From NCBI GenBank assembly GCA_025357175.1, contig JANXPS010000265.1, positions 1-9,527 on the forward strand: a stretch of 9,527 nucleotides of DNA. The letters are read 5' to 3'. Each line of letters starts with the position of its first letter. Positions within the stretch are counted from its first letter, which is position 1. Shown piece after piece: positions 1 through 7,592 of this stretch. Below the pieces are notes generated by a model. The model saw only the letters and a list, made by a program, of their open reading frames with translations. It was not told the origin of the DNA and made no database searches. The stretch is from Deltaproteobacteria bacterium. Its GTDB lineage: Bacteria; Desulfobacterota; Deferrimicrobia; Deferrimicrobiales; Deferrimicrobiaceae. The position numbers and the translations under genes are program-made.

Positions 1-170
1 CCGTGGCGGATGAGCGGCACGTCGTCGTCACAGCGGGGATGGATTGCCAGCCCTGCAACCGGATGGGGTGCGAAGGTTCGGAAAAGTGCCGATGCCTGGA
101 CGAGTTGGAACCCGGGACGGTGGTCGATGCGCTGGACCGGCTGTTGACAGCCCATGCCGGCCTATCGTAA
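1..170 (+). CDS. GT9 (ADP-heptose:LPS) heptosyltransferase, C-terminal fragment
   Basis: Only the last 55 codons are present; the gene enters from the left edge with codons in the frame starting at base 3 and stops at TAA 168-170. The tail contains MDCQPCNRMGCEGSEKCRCL, a cysteine cluster followed by an acidic, hydrophobic helix (DELEPGTVVDALDRLL). This matches the C-terminal signature of GT9 heptosyltransferases (WaaC/WaaF/WaaQ type: C-x-P-C, later C, then CL, then a short helix). Family members transfer heptose from an ADP-activated donor to the LPS inner core at the cytoplasmic face of the inner membrane. The catalytic core lies outside the window, so acceptor specificity cannot be judged. 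It lies 44 nt upstream of the radical SAM gene on the same strand, so the two could be co-transcribed. The family call is fairly secure from the Cys pattern; the exact enzyme is not. Confidence 0.72.
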   Translation, partial: VADERHVVVTAGMDCQPCNRMGCEGSEKCRCLDELEPGTVVDALDRLLTAHAGLS

Positions 171-214
171 CAGTTGCTGCCTCGTGTAAAAACAGGCAAG
201 GGGAGAATTTTCAG

Positions 215-1723
215 ATGAAAGTCGTCTTCATTACCGCATCGTTCGAGGATGCCCTGAGATCCGCGGAAATACAGGACAACTCGCATTATCCGATGGGGCT
301 GGGCTACCTGCACTCTTTTCTGGAAAGCAAGGGGCACTCCGTCACAACATTGTTCTTGAATGATTACAGTTCTGAGGAATGCGAAAGCATCGCTTACGGA
401 AAACTGGAAGAAATAAAGCCTGATTATGTCGGATTTCAAGTGTTAACCAGCAACAGGGTCTGCAGTTTCAAAATGATGGAACGTATTTATAAAATATACC
501 CGGATACTAAAATTATGGCCGGTGGCATTCACGCGACCATCATGTACAAGCAGATACTTGAGAAGTACCCGTTTTTAACGATCGTTCTGGGAGAGGGAGA
601 ATTAACGTTTTCCGAATTGATCGATAAGGGGGAACCGTCAGAAAGCATAGACGGGATCGCCTACAATGATAACGGCAGGATAATTACAACAAGAGAGAGA
701 GAACTGATAGAAGACCTTGATGCATTGCCATTCCCGAAGCATGAAGTGTTTTTTAACGAATCGAGGCGATGCGGTTGTGTTCTTACGAGCAGGGGGTGCC
801 CATTTGCGTGTACTTTCTGCTGCCTGTGTTCAATTACGCAGAGAAAAGTAAGGTTTCGCTCAGTAAAGAATGTCGTAGACGAAATTGAGTTCATGATAAA
901 TAAATTCAAGGACATGGAATCCGTTTGGATACACGATGATTCTTTTTTGCTGAATAACAAACGAGTAATAGAATTTTGCGATGAAATCGTCAGGAGAGGG
1001 ATAAAAAAAGAATTTATTTGTAGCGGAAGAATGAAGCCGTTGAGCAAGGAAATGATCAAGGCAATGGAAGGCGCCGGATTCAAGAACTTTCTTGTTGGCC
1101 TTGAAAGTGGTGCCGAAGAGATATTAAGGACGTCAAAGAAGGCAATTAAAAAAGAGGACGCCATAAACGCATTTAAACTATTTGCAAAATCCTCGATAAA
1201 AATTCACCCATTCTTGATCATTGGTCTGCCCGGCGAGACCGTTGAGACTATAAAAGAGACTGCCGATTTGTTTCAGACTCTTCAAAAAATCAAATATGTG
1301 TTTGTCGGGGAAGACCTGGGGTTGTTGCTTATATATCCCGGGACTGAAGTATACGAAATTGCAAAAAGGAAGGGGTTCATAGACGATAGTTATTGGCTTA
1401 CGGATAAAGATACCCCAATATACACCGCCGATAATCCTATGGAAACATTGAATGAATTTAAGGAGATATTGATAAGTCATATATCTTTGAACCGGATATT
1501 CACAAGGGCCGGATTCGCAGCACAGAAGGATATGATTCCTTTGCTTTTCAGCAATCACGACATGCGAATGAAATTCATAAACATTTTGCTGTCAAAGACG
1601 TTCGGGAAAGAAACCAATTCAAGGCTTAAGAAGTTTCTCGGTTTGGACCGGAAAACACGTAAAGCGAGGATGGCCAAGGTAAAGAAAGCGCTCGGGTTCG
1701 CCTCTTCCCTGCCGGTCGCTTAG
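215..1723 (+). CDS. B12-binding-domain-type radical SAM protein, function unknown
   Basis: 502 aa starting at ATG 215, preceded by AGGGGAG (199-205) with a 9-nt spacer. The in-frame ATG at 44 would run through the heptosyltransferase tail and is rejected. The N-terminal Rossmann-like part has YPMGLGYL (residues 25-32), AGGIHA (102-107) and GEGE (126-129), as in cobalamin-binding radical SAM proteins. The DxHxxG cobalamin-ligand motif is not visible. The radical SAM core has the cluster motif C195-x3-C199-x2-C202, followed by two further cysteines (203, 205), then VWIHDDSF, VGLESGAEEIL and IIGLPGET, typical SAM-barrel elements. Known relatives perform methylations, cyclisations or rearrangements, often in lipid, hopanoid or sugar pathways. 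The substrate here is unknown, but the location beside LPS genes suggests envelope tailoring (inference). Hand counts give 20/60 G+C at 901-960 and at 1141-1200, far below the neighbours, which suggests horizontal acquisition. Confidence 0.88.
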   Translation: MKVVFITASFEDALRSAEIQDNSHYPMGLGYLHSFLESKGHSVTTLFLNDYSSEECESIAYGKLEEIKPDYVGFQVLTSNRVCSFKMMERIYKIYPDTKIMAGGIHATIMYKQILEKYPFLTIVLGEGELTFSELIDKGEPSESIDGIAYNDNGRIITTRERELIEDLDALPFPKHEVFFNESRRCGCVLTSRGCPFACTFCCLCSITQRKVRFRSVKNVVDEIEFMINKFKDMESVWIHDDSFLLNNKRVIEFCDEIVRRGIKKEFICSGRMKPLSKEMIKAMEGAGFKNFLVGLESGAEEILRTSKKAIKKEDAINAFKLFAKSSIKIHPFLIIGLPGETVETIKETADLFQTLQKIKYVFVGEDLGLLLIYPGTEVYEIAKRKGFIDDSYWLTDKDTPIYTADNPMETLNEFKEILISHISLNRIFTRAGFAAQKDMIPLLFSNHDMRMKFINILLSKTFGKETNSRLKKFLGLDRKTRKARMAKVKKALGFASSLPVA

Positions 1724-1750
1724 ACTTGTATCGCATCTTGATGTCCGCGT
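1724..1750. other. Convergent 3' ends, 27-nt spacer without visible terminator
   Basis: The plus-strand radical SAM gene and the minus-strand glycosyltransferase operon end 27 nt apart. No stem-loop followed by a T-run is visible in the gap on either strand, so transcripts may run into each other or end by Rho-dependent means (inference). Confidence 0.5.
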
Positions 1751-2725
1751 TTATCCGCTTTCCCGCCCCCGCACTATCCGCTTGACGGTGCGCTCGATTC
1801 TGCGAGGCCAGTTCATCATCGCGGAGTAGGCGGCTCCCAGCTCCAAGGAACGCGGCGTGGCCGCTCCGGCCGAAAGCGCCTCCCGGAAGAAGCGGTCGCG
1901 AGTCAGCGTCGGGTCCATCGCGCCAAGTCGTTCGAATTCGTTCGCCAGGTTCCGGTAATTTCTTCGGAGGAACGCACGGCCGGAAGCCGAACGGGGATCG
2001 TCTCCCATCGCGTCAAGATAGTAATGCTGGAGTGCGAATACCTCGGGCAGGAACGGACCGTTTGCGCTGGTCTGGCTGTCCTGACCTGGGTGGAGCCGGT
2101 ATTTGACGAACGGGTCCGATAAAAGCACCGCCCCGCCTGCCCGGGCCGCTTCCATCAGGAACGGCCGGTCGCAGATCTTTCCGTAGATCTCCATTCCGAG
2201 CGGTATCCGGCGAAAGACCTCCGTTCTGTAGACGGCAGAGCAGAACGGCAGGCGGAACCCCGAATAGAGCCTGCAGGCGAGCTCGCGCAGCGGGATAAGG
2301 CCGCTGTTTCGTTTCCACGAGACATCGGGCCAGTTGCCGGATTCCGGCGCCGCCCCGGCCGTCATCGAGCAGCCGACCAGCGTCGTTTCCGGTTCGGTGC
2401 CGATCACCTGCGACACGGCTTCGAGGTAACCTGGGTGAAGCAGGTCGTCGTCGTGGAACACCATGACCCACTCCGACGACGCAGTTCGCCGGATCTCGTC
2501 CCAGCAGGCCGCAAAATCGTTTTTCTCCCGCTGCAGCGTCTTGACGCCCCTCGCGCCGAACGGCTCCAATATTTCAGCCGTTTTGTCCGTGCTTCCGTTG
2601 TCGACCACCCGGATCGAGGTTGGTGGCCGCGTCTGGGACAGCAGCGTCTCGAGCGTGAGCGGGAGGAAATCGGCACGGTTGTACGTGACGACGACAACCT
2701 CGATTTCCGGCGCCAGGCCGCTCAA
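1751..2725 (-). CDS. Glycosyltransferase family 2 (GT-A fold), last gene of the operon
   Basis: 324 aa. The start is TTG at 2725, overlapping the upstream TGA as TTGA, with GGAAGGA about 8 nt upstream. No other start lies before the first beta strand EVVVVTYNR (residues 9-17), so TTG is the only sensible choice. Domain order: nucleotide-binding strand with VVTYNRADFLPL, VVDNGSTDKTAEIL (40-53), and the metal-binding acidic motif HDDD (91-94) followed by LLHPGYLEAV. This is the standard GT2 layout for a soluble or peripheral inverting transferase on a cytoplasmic lipid-linked acceptor. The C-terminal third (about 225-324) is helical and basic at the end (RRIERTVKRIVRGRESG), which could help membrane association. 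Donor and acceptor are unknown. Its 3' end faces the radical SAM gene with 27 nt between the stops and no clear terminator hairpin. Confidence 0.87.
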   Translation of the reverse strand: MSGLAPEIEVVVVTYNRADFLPLTLETLLSQTRPPTSIRVVDNGSTDKTAEILEPFGARGVKTLQREKNDFAACWDEIRRTASSEWVMVFHDDDLLHPGYLEAVSQVIGTEPETTLVGCSMTAGAAPESGNWPDVSWKRNSGLIPLRELACRLYSGFRLPFCSAVYRTEVFRRIPLGMEIYGKICDRPFLMEAARAGGAVLLSDPFVKYRLHPGQDSQTSANGPFLPEVFALQHYYLDAMGDDPRSASGRAFLRRNYRNLANEFERLGAMDPTLTRDRFFREALSAGAATPRSLELGAAYSAMMNWPRRIERTVKRIVRGRESG

Positions 2726-3858
2726 CCGCCGGATCCTTCCCGGACGAGCCGGACGATCCAGTCGGCGAATCCCTCGAAGCTGTGCAGGTCGCCCTCCGCG
2801 GTCGCGAGGTAGTCGCGTCCCGCAGCGATGATCGCCACCCCCTCGGTCTCGCCCATCGTCCGCATCCGGGCCGCGATCGCCTCCGGCGAGTCGTAGAGTT
2901 TCGCATCGAGGAAGCTCCTCGCAGGCAGGAGCCGTTCAGCGTCCGGCGCGCCCCGGAATACCGGGACGATCCCGGCCACGTAGCAGTCGATCACCTTTTC
3001 CTGAATGTAGGAAGGGACCGCGGCGGCCTCGTACGCGATGCCGAACCTGTATCGCCGGACCGTGTCGCGCTTGTCGTCGCAGCGGCCGAGAAACGCCTGG
3101 CGGTGCGGCTCGAGGCGCTTCCGCCACCGGGCGGGCAGGTTCGAAAGATCGTCCCAACCCGGCCCGTACACGTCGATCTCCCCGTGTTCCGCCAGGCACT
3201 CGACCAGTTCGAGCCGGAGGTCGTGAAGCTGGAGTTCGCGGGCCGCCCGCCAGGTCGGCGACAGCGCCTTCCGGATGCCGTTCCGGATGACCCGCAATGC
3301 ATCCTTGTGGCTCTGGATCTTCTTGCGGGTCCAGGCGCGCTCGTTCCAGTACTTGTTCGCAGCCACCAGCACGGCGTGCCGCCGCTCCGCCCAGGGAACC
3401 AGCGGGGAGATCTCCTCCCGCCAGAAGCAGGGGAAGCGGAGCGGGAGCCAGTCCGTCGCCCTCGTCCCGGACGGTTCGGCAAGGGCGATCGGGCCGATCT
3501 GGTGGCGGAACTTCCCCGGGTTCCGCTTGAGCCGGTCGTGCGCGCGATAGTCGATCAGCGGAGACTCGAAAACCGTGAGAACGGCGGGCACCGCCCCCAG
3601 CCGGCACAGCTCAAGGCCGTGTTTCGCGCAGAGTTCCTGGACGACGTGTACGTCTCCGACCCGCCACTCGCCCGACCGCACCCGGGCCAGCGCCACGTCC
3701 CCGGATGCCGCCTCGACGCCCAGCGTCTCCTCTCGCTCGAAAAGACTGGTGATCCAGGCCGACCCCGGGAAGCGGCGCGACCAGTCGCGGCTGCGGAGCC
3801 GGTTTTCGTCGAACTGCTTGATGCCGTTGCAGATGGCGATCTTGACAGGGGGGCTCAT
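2722..3858 (-). CDS. GT10-like (alpha-1,3/4-fucosyltransferase type) glycosyltransferase
   Basis: 378 aa from ATG 3858, which overlaps the stop of the GT11 gene as ATGA. The open frame continues upstream, but that part overlaps GT11 and is an Arg/Pro-rich shadow. The C-terminal region carries the GT10 hallmark: YRFGIAYEA (270-278), then SYIQEKVIDCYVAGIVPVFR (284-303), GAPDAERLLPARSFLDAK and an 'SPE' turn. This parallels the family pattern F-x-I-x-F-E-N ... Y-x-T-E-K ... A-G-x-V-P-V-x-x-G-A-P ... SFID. The Asn after Glu277 and the Thr before Glu288-Lys289 are replaced (Ala and Gln), so it is a divergent member. Upstream, VLVAANK and IDVYGPGWDD fit the N-terminal GT-B lobe. Characterised relatives use GDP-L-fucose to decorate LPS or Lewis-type glycans; the donor here is inferred, not shown. 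Family is fairly sure, specificity is not. Confidence 0.75.
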   Translation of the reverse strand: MSPPVKIAICNGIKQFDENRLRSRDWSRRFPGSAWITSLFEREETLGVEAASGDVALARVRSGEWRVGDVHVVQELCAKHGLELCRLGAVPAVLTVFESPLIDYRAHDRLKRNPGKFRHQIGPIALAEPSGTRATDWLPLRFPCFWREEISPLVPWAERRHAVLVAANKYWNERAWTRKKIQSHKDALRVIRNGIRKALSPTWRAARELQLHDLRLELVECLAEHGEIDVYGPGWDDLSNLPARWRKRLEPHRQAFLGRCDDKRDTVRRYRFGIAYEAAAVPSYIQEKVIDCYVAGIVPVFRGAPDAERLLPARSFLDAKLYDSPEAIAARMRTMGETEGVAIIAAGRDYLATAEGDLHSFEGFADWIVRLVREGSGG

Positions 3859-4652
3859 CGCACCATCCAGTCGAAGAACTGGTTGAACTCGGCGTCGAGG
3901 GCGGCGAGGCTTCCGCCGAACCAGACGCGCGGGGAGAACGTCACGCCGCGGGGGTTGAGCAGGGCGGCGGACAGGCTGAACTGCGAATTGGAGGTCACGA
4001 GGCAGTCGGCCCCCCGCATGACGGCGTGGGTCAGGAAGGCGTCCTCGGGCGGAATTTCCCGCCATTCGGAAACCGCGGGCACCTGTTCGCGGAAGGCGTC
4101 GAGCGGCACGGCATCGTCGGACGCGAACAGGAATCGCCGGATGCCCAGCAACGCGAGTTTACGGAGGAGGGGGGTGACCTCGCCGTCTCCGACGACGTGG
4201 GTCGCGACGTTCAGGTAGTCTCCCCGCCGCAGGTGGACGACCGCGGTCGGGAGGCCGCCGTCGGAAAGCAGCCGCCGCGCTTCCCGCTCGTGGTCTTCGC
4301 GGATGGGAAAAGTGGCGGACCAGTCCGTCTTCATGGCGTCCCGGAGGATTGCCGCCCGTTCGAGCGAGCCGTCCTCGAGGCGATGGATCTTGCCAAGCCC
4401 GAATCGTCGCGCAAGCCGGGAATTTATCATCGGCGCCATTCCGCCGTACCGCGTCACCGGCAGCCCGTAATAGTCGAGTTCCCACCGGTAGATGGTGATG
4501 CCTTCCCCGCGTCCGGCGGGCCTGGGCGTCTGCCGGAAATAACTCGTGTCGCCGGTTGCGCTTTCCGGTCCTTCCTTCAAGCGCAGATGTTCGACGACCA
4601 CGGCGCTGAAGATCTGCCCCCCCAGTCCGCCTCCGAACCCGACTGCCTTCAT
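3855..4652 (-). CDS. GT11-like (alpha-1,2-fucosyltransferase type) glycosyltransferase
   Basis: 265 aa from ATG 4652, with AAAGGGGAGA upstream (about 8 nt spacer), overlapping the preceding TGA as ATGA. The longer open frame upstream is a shadow of the GT4 gene. GT11 signatures, in order: glycine-rich N-terminus GFGGGLGGQIF (5-15), the donor-binding motif VHLRRGDYL (139-147), LFASDD (175-180), and DAFLTHAVMRGADCLVTSNS (204-223) followed by QFSLSAALLN. These correspond to the family's GGLGNQ, H-x-R-R-G-D-Y, F-S-D-D and D-x-x-L-M...N-S-T-F-S-W-W-A-x-x-L-N motifs. The GGLGNQ Asn is Gly12 here, and the usual WW after NSxFS is LS. The protein is somewhat shorter than the roughly 290-300 aa I expect for the family. 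Members transfer fucose from GDP-fucose to galactose in surface glycans. The direct neighbour is a GT10-like gene, which supports fucose chemistry. Confidence 0.8.
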   Translation of the reverse strand: MKAVGFGGGLGGQIFSAVVVEHLRLKEGPESATGDTSYFRQTPRPAGRGEGITIYRWELDYYGLPVTRYGGMAPMINSRLARRFGLGKIHRLEDGSLERAAILRDAMKTDWSATFPIREDHEREARRLLSDGGLPTAVVHLRRGDYLNVATHVVGDGEVTPLLRKLALLGIRRFLFASDDAVPLDAFREQVPAVSEWREIPPEDAFLTHAVMRGADCLVTSNSQFSLSAALLNPRGVTFSPRVWFGGSLAALDAEFNQFFDWMVR

Positions 4653-5809
4653 GGAGTCGTCTCCCCTTTCATCGAAAGCGTTCTTTCGTAGGCCGCCACG
4701 GTCCGCTCGGCGACGCGGTCCCAGCCGCACCCGCGGGCTGTTTGCTGCGCCGCGTCGCCCATGCGGATGCGCGTTTCCGGATCGGCCAGCAGCCCGATCG
4801 CGCGGGTGAGCGTCGCATCGTCGTCCGGAGAGGCCGTTACGAAGCCGTTCGCGCCCTCTTCGACCAGGTCCTTCGCCCCCACCATCGGGCTGACGACCAC
4901 CGGCAGTCCGGCCGCCATCGCCTCGAGCACGACCATGCCGAAGGTGTCGAACCCGGAGAGCATGGCGAACAGGTCGGCAGCCCGGTAGTATCGCTCGAGC
5001 CCTCCGGTCACCGTGCCCGCGAAGCGCACCGCGTCCTCCGCGCCGAGCGAGCGTGCGAGTTGCCGGTATTTTTCCTCGTCTCCCCGCCCGACCACGAGCA
5101 GCTTGACGCCCGCTTCGGGCCGCTCCCTCCCTGCCTTCGCCACGGCGGAGATGATCGCGCCCAGCCCCTTGACCTCGAAGTTCATCCCGACGAACAGCAG
5201 CAGAAACTCCGACTCTCCGATCCCGTGCCGTGCGCGGATCTCGGCGCGACAAGCGCCGCGGTCGGGTGCGCCGAACCGATCCGCATCGACGCCCGGAGGA
5301 ACGACGGTCCATCGCCCGGGCAACGGATCGCCGTAGGCCTGCCGGAAGGTGTCCATCGCCAGATTCGAAACGGGAAGGAATTCGGTGTCGGCACCGGAAG
5401 CCATCATCCGCCGCTCGACCGCGATCTGGGCGTGGTCGAACAGGGATGGACGCTTCCTGCGGATGTCCCGGACCCACCCGGCGTGCGGAACGCAGTGAAG
5501 CGAGGCGACATCCGCGCGGAAGATGCGGTCGTGCGAGTGCACCAGGTCGAACGCTTCCCGGCGGATCAGCCGCTTTGCCGACCAGGCAAAGCTCAGCGGC
5601 CGCAGGAAACGGGGAAAGCGGATCAGCGGAACCTTGTGGAACATGACGGGAGATCCCTCGGCCGCGCGCCACCGGTTGGCGAACACATGGATCTCGAATC
5701 TGCCTGTTTGTGCTATCCGTTCGGTAACTTCCAGGACAAATCGCTCCCCGCCCCCCACCAGCCCGTACTTGGGGACGACGACGGCGACCCGCGGCTTCCG
5801 GCGGTTCAC
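4649..5809 (-). CDS. Glycosyltransferase family 4 (GT-B, WaaG/RfaG-like)
   Basis: 386 aa. The start is GTG at 5809, overlapping the TGA of the upstream gene as GTGA; the first strand RVAVVVPKYG begins at residue 7, leaving no room for a later start. The N-terminal GT-B lobe shows GLVGGGERFVLEV (residues 16-28, the Gly-rich acceptor-side loop) and FDLVHSHDR. The C-terminal lobe shows LPVSN (145-149), VPPGVDADRF (170-179), LLLFVGMNFEVKG (203-215), VGRG (240-243) and the GT4 donor-sugar motif FDTFGMVVLEAMAAGLPVVV (287-306). The usual E-x7-E is D288-x7-E296, a conservative change also common in the family. Retaining enzymes of this group add glucose or other sugars to the LPS core; the donor cannot be read from the sequence. 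It sits between the WaaE-like and GT11 genes in the operon. Confidence 0.88.
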   Translation of the reverse strand: MNRRKPRVAVVVPKYGLVGGGERFVLEVTERIAQTGRFEIHVFANRWRAAEGSPVMFHKVPLIRFPRFLRPLSFAWSAKRLIRREAFDLVHSHDRIFRADVASLHCVPHAGWVRDIRRKRPSLFDHAQIAVERRMMASGADTEFLPVSNLAMDTFRQAYGDPLPGRWTVVPPGVDADRFGAPDRGACRAEIRARHGIGESEFLLLFVGMNFEVKGLGAIISAVAKAGRERPEAGVKLLVVGRGDEEKYRQLARSLGAEDAVRFAGTVTGGLERYYRAADLFAMLSGFDTFGMVVLEAMAAGLPVVVSPMVGAKDLVEEGANGFVTASPDDDATLTRAIGLLADPETRIRMGDAAQQTARGCGWDRVAERTVAAYERTLSMKGETTP

Positions 5810-6612
5810 CGGGAAACCCGCTGTGCCGTTTTTTCGAGTTCGCGCAGTTTCGCGTATTTCACGAAGACGTGAACGGCTCCGGACACCGCGATCTGAAGCC
5901 CTTCGACCCCGTCGAGGAAGCCCGCCTTCAGAAGGAAGGTCTTCACGAACGCGAACGCGGGCCGAAACGTCAGGTCCGAAAGGCGAAAACGACGACCGTT
6001 CTCGAACATACGCTGGGCCGAAAGGGCGGAATAGAACTCGATCTTCCGGAAAAGGTCGGATACGCCGGCGAACGAGTAGTGCAGCAGCGGATGGGTCAAA
6101 TCGCCGCAGCTTCCGTCAACGATCACCCGTTCGTGCACCGGGTCTTCGGAAAAGCGGGCATGCCGGCGGTCGAACAGGCGCACGATCCGGTCCGGAGACC
6201 ACCCGGAGTGGAGGATGGCCTTGTCGCCGATGAACGTCTTTCTCGGCAACCGGTATCCCGGCAGGGCGGATTCCCCCGAAAGAAGGGCCTGGATCTCGGC
6301 GGCCAGCTCGGGGGGCACCCGTTCGTCGCAGTCGATGCTGAGGATCAGGTCATGGGAGGCAAGCTCCACGGCCGCCTGTTTCTGGGGCCCGAACCCTTTC
6401 CAGGGGACGTGGTGGACCGCCCTAGTATATTTCAGCGCCTCGCCCACCGTGTTGTCCACGCTCCCGGACTCGACCACGACGATTTCGTCGGCGAAAGCCA
6501 GCGACGCGAGGCACTCGCCGATCCTGTGTTCCTCGTTGCGGGCGATCAGGACGGCGGACAGCGGACGCCGGCCGCTCACGGGACGGATTTCGGGGGAATT
6601 AGCGGGCGTCAT
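5806..6612 (-). CDS. WaaE/KdtX-type LPS core glycosyltransferase (GT2)
   Basis: 268 aa from ATG 6612, overlapping the TGA of the upstream gene as ATGA. The frame stays open upstream to 7038, but that part lies across the preceding gene and is not coding. Diagnostic stretches: LSAVLIARNEEHRIGECL (18-35), ADEIVVVESGSVDNT (41-55), WKGFGPQKQAA (71-81), the metal site LSIDCDERVPPEL (91-103, D94-x-D96), YRLPRKTFIGDKAILHSGW (120-138) and SPDRIVRLFDRR (139-150), then RFSEDPVHERV and HPLLHYSF. This ordered set is that of WaaE/KdtX proteins, which add a beta-1,4-glucose to heptose I of the inner core. The C-terminal segment (about 215-255) is hydrophobic and may sit on the membrane. The family is confident. 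The exact sugar is inferred, and I leave the symbol blank because several paralogues share these motifs. Confidence 0.87.
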   Translation of the reverse strand: MTPANSPEIRPVSGRRPLSAVLIARNEEHRIGECLASLAFADEIVVVESGSVDNTVGEALKYTRAVHHVPWKGFGPQKQAAVELASHDLILSIDCDERVPPELAAEIQALLSGESALPGYRLPRKTFIGDKAILHSGWSPDRIVRLFDRRHARFSEDPVHERVIVDGSCGDLTHPLLHYSFAGVSDLFRKIEFYSALSAQRMFENGRRFRLSDLTFRPAFAFVKTFLLKAGFLDGVEGLQIAVSGAVHVFVKYAKLRELEKTAQRVSR

Positions 6613-7592
6613 CGGGGGGCTAGACCCCAGGAGGCCGGGCACCCGGCCGCATGCCAGAGGAACAGCTTCCAGTAGACCGCGAGCCGGTTGGTGATTCGCC
6701 GGTTTCGGCCTCCCGTGGCGGCCGCCATGACCAGGTGGGCGAGCAGGTCGAGCGTGACCTTGAACATCAGCCCCGCCCGGAGCGCGAATCGACCGGCAGG
6801 CCCCCCGTGCTTGCGGAAATAGGTGTAACGGGAGCGGTAATACTCGATTCTTGCGCGCACGTTCACTTTTTCGGCCGTTTTTCCCTGGAGGTGGACGACG
6901 GTCGCGCCGGGATGGTGGACGACGCGCCATCCCGCCTCCCGGAATCGCAGGCACCAGTCGGTCTCCTCCATGAAAAAGAAGAAGTCCTCGTCGAGCGGCC
7001 CGACCTTCTCGATCGCCTCGCGCCGGACGAACATGCATGCCCCGATGACGGATTCGACCTCGACCGGCCCGGGAAATTCCCGTTCCTTTCCCGGATAGCG
7101 CGCGGGAAACAGTTTCCGAAGCAGGCTCTTGTTCCCGAGTTCCGTCAAAAGCGTCGGAAAGTTTGCGATCGAGTTCTGCCTGCTTCCGTCGGCGTTCAGC
7201 AGTTGCACTCCGACGACGGCGGCATCGGGCGTCATCTCAAGGTAGTCCTGGACCGTCCTGACCGAGTCCGGGGGGACGATCGTATCCGTATTGAGCAGCA
7301 TGACGACCGGGCCGGTCGCACGCGCCATCCCGAGGTTCACGGCCTTCCCGAAGCCCAGGTTCTCCCTGTTTCGGATGAGATCCACCCCCGCGAAATCGCT
7401 TTCGACCATCTCGGGGCTCCCGTCGGACGAGCCGTTGTCGACGACGAAAACCTCGAGGGGAACCGCGGCGTTCGCAAGAAGGGATTCGAGACAGTTCCGG
7501 AGAAGTTCCTTCGTGTTCCAGTTCACGAGGACGACCGAAACCGTCGCGCCGGAATCCACATGATGGAGGAGGGGGACCATAGGGGGGATCAT
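6609..7592 (-). CDS. GT2 glycosyltransferase, rhamnosyltransferase (WbbL-like) type; first gene of the operon
   Basis: 327 aa with ATG at 7592. A second in-frame ATG (7580, residue 5) is also possible, and neither has a good Shine-Dalgarno, so the start is uncertain by a few codons. The domain starts at SVVLVNWNTKELLRNCL (residues 18-34), followed by VFVVDNGSSDGSPEMV, NRENLGFGKAVNLG (75-88) and the acidic motif LLNTDT (99-104). The acceptor-side features are VIGACMFVRREAIEKVG and FFFFMEETDWCLRFREAGW (204-222), where E209-E210 and D212 lie in the catalytic-base region. This pattern is typical of dTDP-rhamnose-type and related O-antigen GT2 enzymes. The C-terminus (about 270-320) has hydrophobic stretches, consistent with membrane association. 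As first gene it probably defines the 5' end of the six-gene transcript. Its stop overlaps the WaaE-like start. Confidence 0.87.
   Translation of the reverse strand: MIPPMVPLLHHVDSGATVSVVLVNWNTKELLRNCLESLLANAAVPLEVFVVDNGSSDGSPEMVESDFAGVDLIRNRENLGFGKAVNLGMARATGPVVMLLNTDTIVPPDSVRTVQDYLEMTPDAAVVGVQLLNADGSRQNSIANFPTLLTELGNKSLLRKLFPARYPGKEREFPGPVEVESVIGACMFVRREAIEKVGPLDEDFFFFMEETDWCLRFREAGWRVVHHPGATVVHLQGKTAEKVNVRARIEYYRSRYTYFRKHGGPAGRFALRAGLMFKVTLDLLAHLVMAAATGGRNRRITNRLAVYWKLFLWHAAGCPASWGLAPR

Noticed and set aside
44..214. Upstream extension of the radical SAM gene to the ATG at 44
   Set aside because: It overlaps the heptosyltransferase tail in another frame, has no family-like sequence, and the ATG at 215 has a good ribosome-binding site and begins exactly at the domain.
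3859..4065. N-terminal extension of the GT10 frame
   Set aside because: Arg/Pro-rich translation across the GT11 gene; the ATGA junction at 3855-3858 gives a better start.
2782..4218. 478-aa plus-strand open frame
   Set aside because: Antisense shadow of the GT10 and GT11 genes; Arg/Pro/Ala-rich with no recognisable motif.
4653..5672. Long minus-strand open frame continuous with GT11
   Set aside because: It is the alternate frame of the GT4 gene in high-G+C DNA, low in hydrophobic pattern and rich in Arg; GT11 motifs start only after 4652.
5869..6675. 268-aa plus-strand open frame
   Set aside because: Antisense to the WaaE-like gene, which has clear family motifs; no ribosome site or family signature.
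6613..7038. N-terminal extension of the WaaE-like frame
   Set aside because: It lies within the preceding GT2 gene in another frame and has no domain-like sequence; the ATGA junction supports 6612.
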